The position numbers and the translations under genes are program-made. Positions 61,351-64,000 of a stretch of DNA of 64,000 bases are shown one piece after another (the stretch's first letter is position 1; every line of letters begins with the position of its first letter). The stretch is from Omphalotus guepiniiformis (taxonomy: Eukaryota > Basidiomycota > Agaricomycetes > Agaricales > Omphalotaceae), in NCBI GenBank assembly GCA_028554645.1, contig JAQOOI010000016.1, forward strand, positions 1 through 64,000, in the 5' to 3' direction. Under the pieces are notes generated by a model that saw only the letters and a program-made list of their open reading frames with translations, made no database searches and was not told where the DNA came from.

Positions 61351-62578
61351 TCAGTGTCTTTGCTTCCTCATCTTCTGCATTCGCTCTTCTAGCTCTTCTT
61401 CTTCGGCAGACCCTCTCCTCAACCTCTTCAAGCCCTCCATACTACTCCAACTGCCTTCAATCCCCTTCACAGGAGAGTCTTGGTGCCCAGGAAGTCTATA
61501 GGGCGTATGCTCCTTCTCGGGCACCACATTTCCCTCGCTGTCCGTAAGTGGACTCTCTTCATACAGGGATACCTTCTTAATAGTTGGAGTCTTTGGACGA
61601 CTGTCCCTGATTCTTTGGTACCATTTTCGCAAAATTCCCCTGCCCTTCGAATGAAGTCAGTCCAGTTGGTTTATGTTTAGTACTACCAGAAACTCACTTG
61701 ATTTAACCTGTCCTCGCTACTGTACAAGTCAGCGGTCTCAATCGCCTGACTGGCTGTATTCAAACTGGCTGCAAAGAAATTGCATGGACGAAACTTCATG
61801 TGCTGAGGCTCCGGAATACAAAGAGAGAGAGCACGGCAAAAACGACTGGTCAAAACGACTGGATCTGAAAAGCGTGCAGTCTCAGCGTCGACCCGCGTGA
61901 ATTGCATCAACGATTCTCCAAAATAGATAATCTCCGGACAGTTTTCTTCTGGTACAAGGTCTGCGCTCGCGGAATCCTTCTCAATAGCTACAATAGGACC
62001 TTCGTGATCGGCAGGAAGCAAGGATTCTGGTACAGGAGCCAGTTGGGAAGGCCGTTCAAAGCGGAGGAATGTGAACCACACGCCAACCATGAAGAATATA
62101 TAAATATATTTTTCTTGAGGATAAGCGTTGAGGGTGCCATATCCTTCGCGCAGGAGCTGGCCGATGGAGTCATCAAACAGTAGATTGTGTGCTATGAGTC
62201 CTGCATCTGTCAATGTCCAAGGCGAGCCATGAGCATCTAGGAGGTTGATAAGGATTGAGCTGGGTTCCAATCAGTAGATGACAAGAACATACCATGCAGA
62301 CGTTTCGCTTCGAAAATCGCCCCTAACCGAGGTATCGTTTTCCCATCAGAGAGCAGGAAGCCAAAATCAGGTCGGACATTCATATACTCTTTCGTGGCAC
62401 TCCTCCTGTGAGTGTGGGGGATCAGCAGTGGTTGTGAATGGGCAATCCAGCTTGTGGTTTTATCCGCTGGAGCTACAACCGTCGAAACAGTCTTGAGGAT
62501 TTCACCGATCATAGCATAGACACGGTCTTCAACCGTAGATTCTTCCTGGGCGTTTTTGAATGCGTTCGTGATTGACAT
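61351..62578 (-). CDS. N-family protein N-2: PD-(D/E)XK nuclease-like, intact
   Basis: Exons 62578-62293, 62236-61698 and 61644-61351 join in phase through 56- and 53-base GT-AG introns to give 372 residues. Exon 1 shows an N-terminal helix with 'VEDRVYAMIGEIL', then Pro70-Asp71 in 'RPDFGFLL' and Glu90-x-Lys92 in 'AIFEAKRL', a literal PD-(x18)-ExK motif. Exon 2 has 'REGYGTLNAYPQEKYIYIFF' and 'GVWFTFLRFERP', a Gln/Tyr segment like that following the catalytic core in several fungal REase-like modules, and a conserved Cys-Pro-Glu patch. Exon 3 is a charged tail ending 'RRGSAEEEELEERMQKMRK', perhaps a coiled coil or nuclear signal. By motif I infer a DNA- or RNA-cleaving fold in the nucleus; activity is untested. 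An in-frame stretch upstream of the ATG ('EEILQEQR' after a TATAG acceptor) could be an extra exon, so the start may be earlier. Its neighbours are U-E (divergent) and the H-D/U-D pair. Confidence 0.68.
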
Positions 62579-63061
62579 TCGTTGTTCTTGAAGAATTTCT
62601 TCCTATAGGAGACAGCGCAATGCTAAATGGCGATATTTTACGGAAGGCGTAGTACGACTATCACTTGCCATGTCTAGAAAGATCCAGTGCTCGAATGACT
62701 TGATCGGGAAAGCAGAATCGGTATGGCTTCAGGTATGGATGCACGCGGACTATATATACTAGTGCGCAAGGGCCTGTGGCTATTTCAGTGCAATAAGAGC
62801 GTGAAAGAACAATGGACGCCGAAGAGAATAACGTTGTTCCAAGCGAACGAAATAAGGTTTATCAGTGGACAGATAGTCGAACTAGGGAGAACAATTGCGA
62901 ATAGAACTCACGTAGTGGGCCAGAACAAAAGGAAGGAAGCGTGGTCAAGTTTGAGCTCGCCACAAAAGCGGGAAAACATGGCCAAATAAAACACCATAAA
63001 ACTGGCCAGTGCCATTTCCTCACGCCCCACACCTCAGACCTTGCCTTTACATTTGCACGCC
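62579..63061. promoter_or_regulatory. Divergent promoter region between N-2 and U-E
   Basis: About 480 bases separate the presumed starts of N-2 (minus) and U-E (plus). A TATATATA-like word at about 62749-62756 is the only element I can point to; it is distant from both starts. Part of the interval nearest N-2 matches the region upstream of N-1 (58385-58485). Confidence 0.4.
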
Positions 63062-63786
63062 ATGGAAAAAGAAACCGAAACGCTAGCTCACAAAATGGAA
63101 GACATAAACCTCGAGGAACGTGAGGATGAGAAAGTGGAGGATATAGAGAAAATCCACGACGACGATGGCAAGGTTCCTCTCGATCCAGTCAAGGTGGGTT
63201 TTCTGTTTTCTGTCTTCCCGTCGACGCTCATTTCTCTGAACAGATGAACAGGACCCTTAAATGGGACTACATAACAAAATACGAGCCATGGGTCGAACTC
63301 CCCTCAACCTATTTCCCTATTCCCAAATTCAATCATCGCCCGCCTCGTTTCGTCTACGGCTTCGGTTTCCTTGCGAAAGAGTTGGTCGAATACGCAATAA
63401 AAATGAAATTATCGCCTACTCGGGAGGAAGTCAATAACGATATCATGCGCGTGGCGAATTTCTCCTCCTACGCTATAAATTACCTGAGGGACACGATCGA
63501 AAAGGAATTTGGTGTTTCTTTTTTTATGCGCGCGCCGTATTCTCGTGAAGCGCAAGTTGTTTTCGCGTTATGGGATAATTATTGCAAATGTCCGCCGCCT
63601 CCTGGACCGGACATGTTGATTAAAGGTGTTGAAAGAATGGAGGAATTGCTGAAAGAGGGGGGGATTGAGAGGCATCCGAAGTGGTATATATCGATGCGCG
63701 AGATGTTTGACACGGACTCGGATGAGATGTTTGATATTCCGGCTGATTTCAGACGTTACTATCCTGCTCGTACTCAGGCGGTGTAG
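63062..63786 (+). CDS. U-family protein, copy U-E
   Basis: Exons 63062-63193 (44 codons) and 63244-63786 with a 50-base GT-AG intron encode 224 residues. Exon 1 begins 'MEKETETLAHKMEDINLEER' like U-C, while exon 2 is nearly identical to U-B ('TYFPIPKFNHRPPRFVYGFG', 'EKEFGVSFFMRAPYSREAQV', 'RMEELLKEGGIERHPKWYIS', 'PADFRRYYPARTQAV'). It therefore looks mosaic. The stop TAG after 'QAV' is the one lost in U-B. The 3' flank (63790-64000) matches that of U-B (53870-54010), which in U-B leads on to another U gene, so a further copy may lie just outside the window. Function is unknown. Confidence 0.82.
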
Positions 63787-64000
63787 GGGTAGATTTCTTA
63801 TGTTCCTCGTTTACTCATCGTCTTCGCTGTCGACTGTATCGCTTCTACCCGTATAAACGTCCAACTAGCCCTCCTTGTCTTTCGTTTCTTGGTTTGGATG
63901 CTCCTTCAAGCTTCAAGTTCGACTACTTGAAAACTTTTGCACATTTCCTCTCGTCCTCACATGAGATTTGAAACTTAGACTCGCTTGGGAATGGGCACTA

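Larger units (their letters stand above)
58490..62700. repeat. Tandem copy 2 of the U-H-N block
   Basis: The order U-D (minus), H-D (plus), near-identical patch, N-2 (minus) at 58560-62650 repeats U-C, H-C, patch, N-1 at about 54055-58480 in the same orientation. The join lies near 58485-58500, where the upstream sequence of N-1 meets 'CTCACATGAAAT', the 3' flank of a U-B-like gene. This suggests that a U-B/E-like copy once stood between the blocks and was deleted. Confidence 0.8.

Overview
The window looks like nuclear DNA of a filamentous fungus, most likely a mushroom-forming basidiomycete (Agaricomycetes). The reliable genes are split by many short GT-AG introns of about 50-75 bases, and the families present (CAP10-type glycosyltransferase, Mpv17/PMP22 membrane protein, IPNS-like 2-oxoglutarate dioxygenase, two-finger C2H2 protein, solitary protein kinase-like gene) are typical of such genomes. 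I cannot name the species. Nothing suggests bacterial or organellar DNA, and I saw no convincing tRNA, rRNA or CRISPR.

Layout. 1-2149 is gene-free with a short tandem repeat. The dominant feature is a very large imperfect inverted repeat: a left arm at about 2150-13398 and a right arm at about 26800-36475 (opposite orientation) enclose a 13.4-kb core. The arms are almost entirely non-coding or decayed; the only gene I can name in them is a broken SRPBCC/START-like gene, further reduced in the right arm. The core holds the good genes: a C2H2 zinc-finger gene (15554-16943), an Mpv17-family gene (22900-24099, minus) and a divergently oriented IPNS-like dioxygenase (24513-26274). A 5'-truncated unrecognised gene straddles the core/right-arm border. 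A third, partial and diverged copy of one arm segment lies outside at about 41240-42240. 36476-43367 is otherwise gene-poor.

43.4-48.7 kb is a more ordinary gene stretch: a protein kinase-like gene with a DLE in place of DFG (minus), a stranded 3' exon of an unknown gene, and a complete five-exon CAP10-domain glycosyltransferase gene with an N-terminal membrane anchor (minus).

50.3-64 kb is a second repeat complex built from three gene families. Five paralogues (called U-A to U-E here) encode an unrecognised 220-233-residue protein with an identical exon plan. Two neighbours (called N-1 and N-2) encode a protein with a literal PD...ExK motif, the signature of PD-(D/E)XK nucleases; N-2 is intact and N-1 is frameshifted. 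A third, mostly decayed family (called H here) lies back-to-back with U-A, U-C and U-D. U-A and U-C sit on the arms of a 2.75-kb inverted repeat with U-B in its loop; the U-C/H/N-1 block is repeated in tandem as U-D/H/N-2; and U-E at the right edge suggests that the array continues outside the window. This expanding U/H/N cassette is the best candidate here for an undescribed system. Its function is unknown and I do not assign one.
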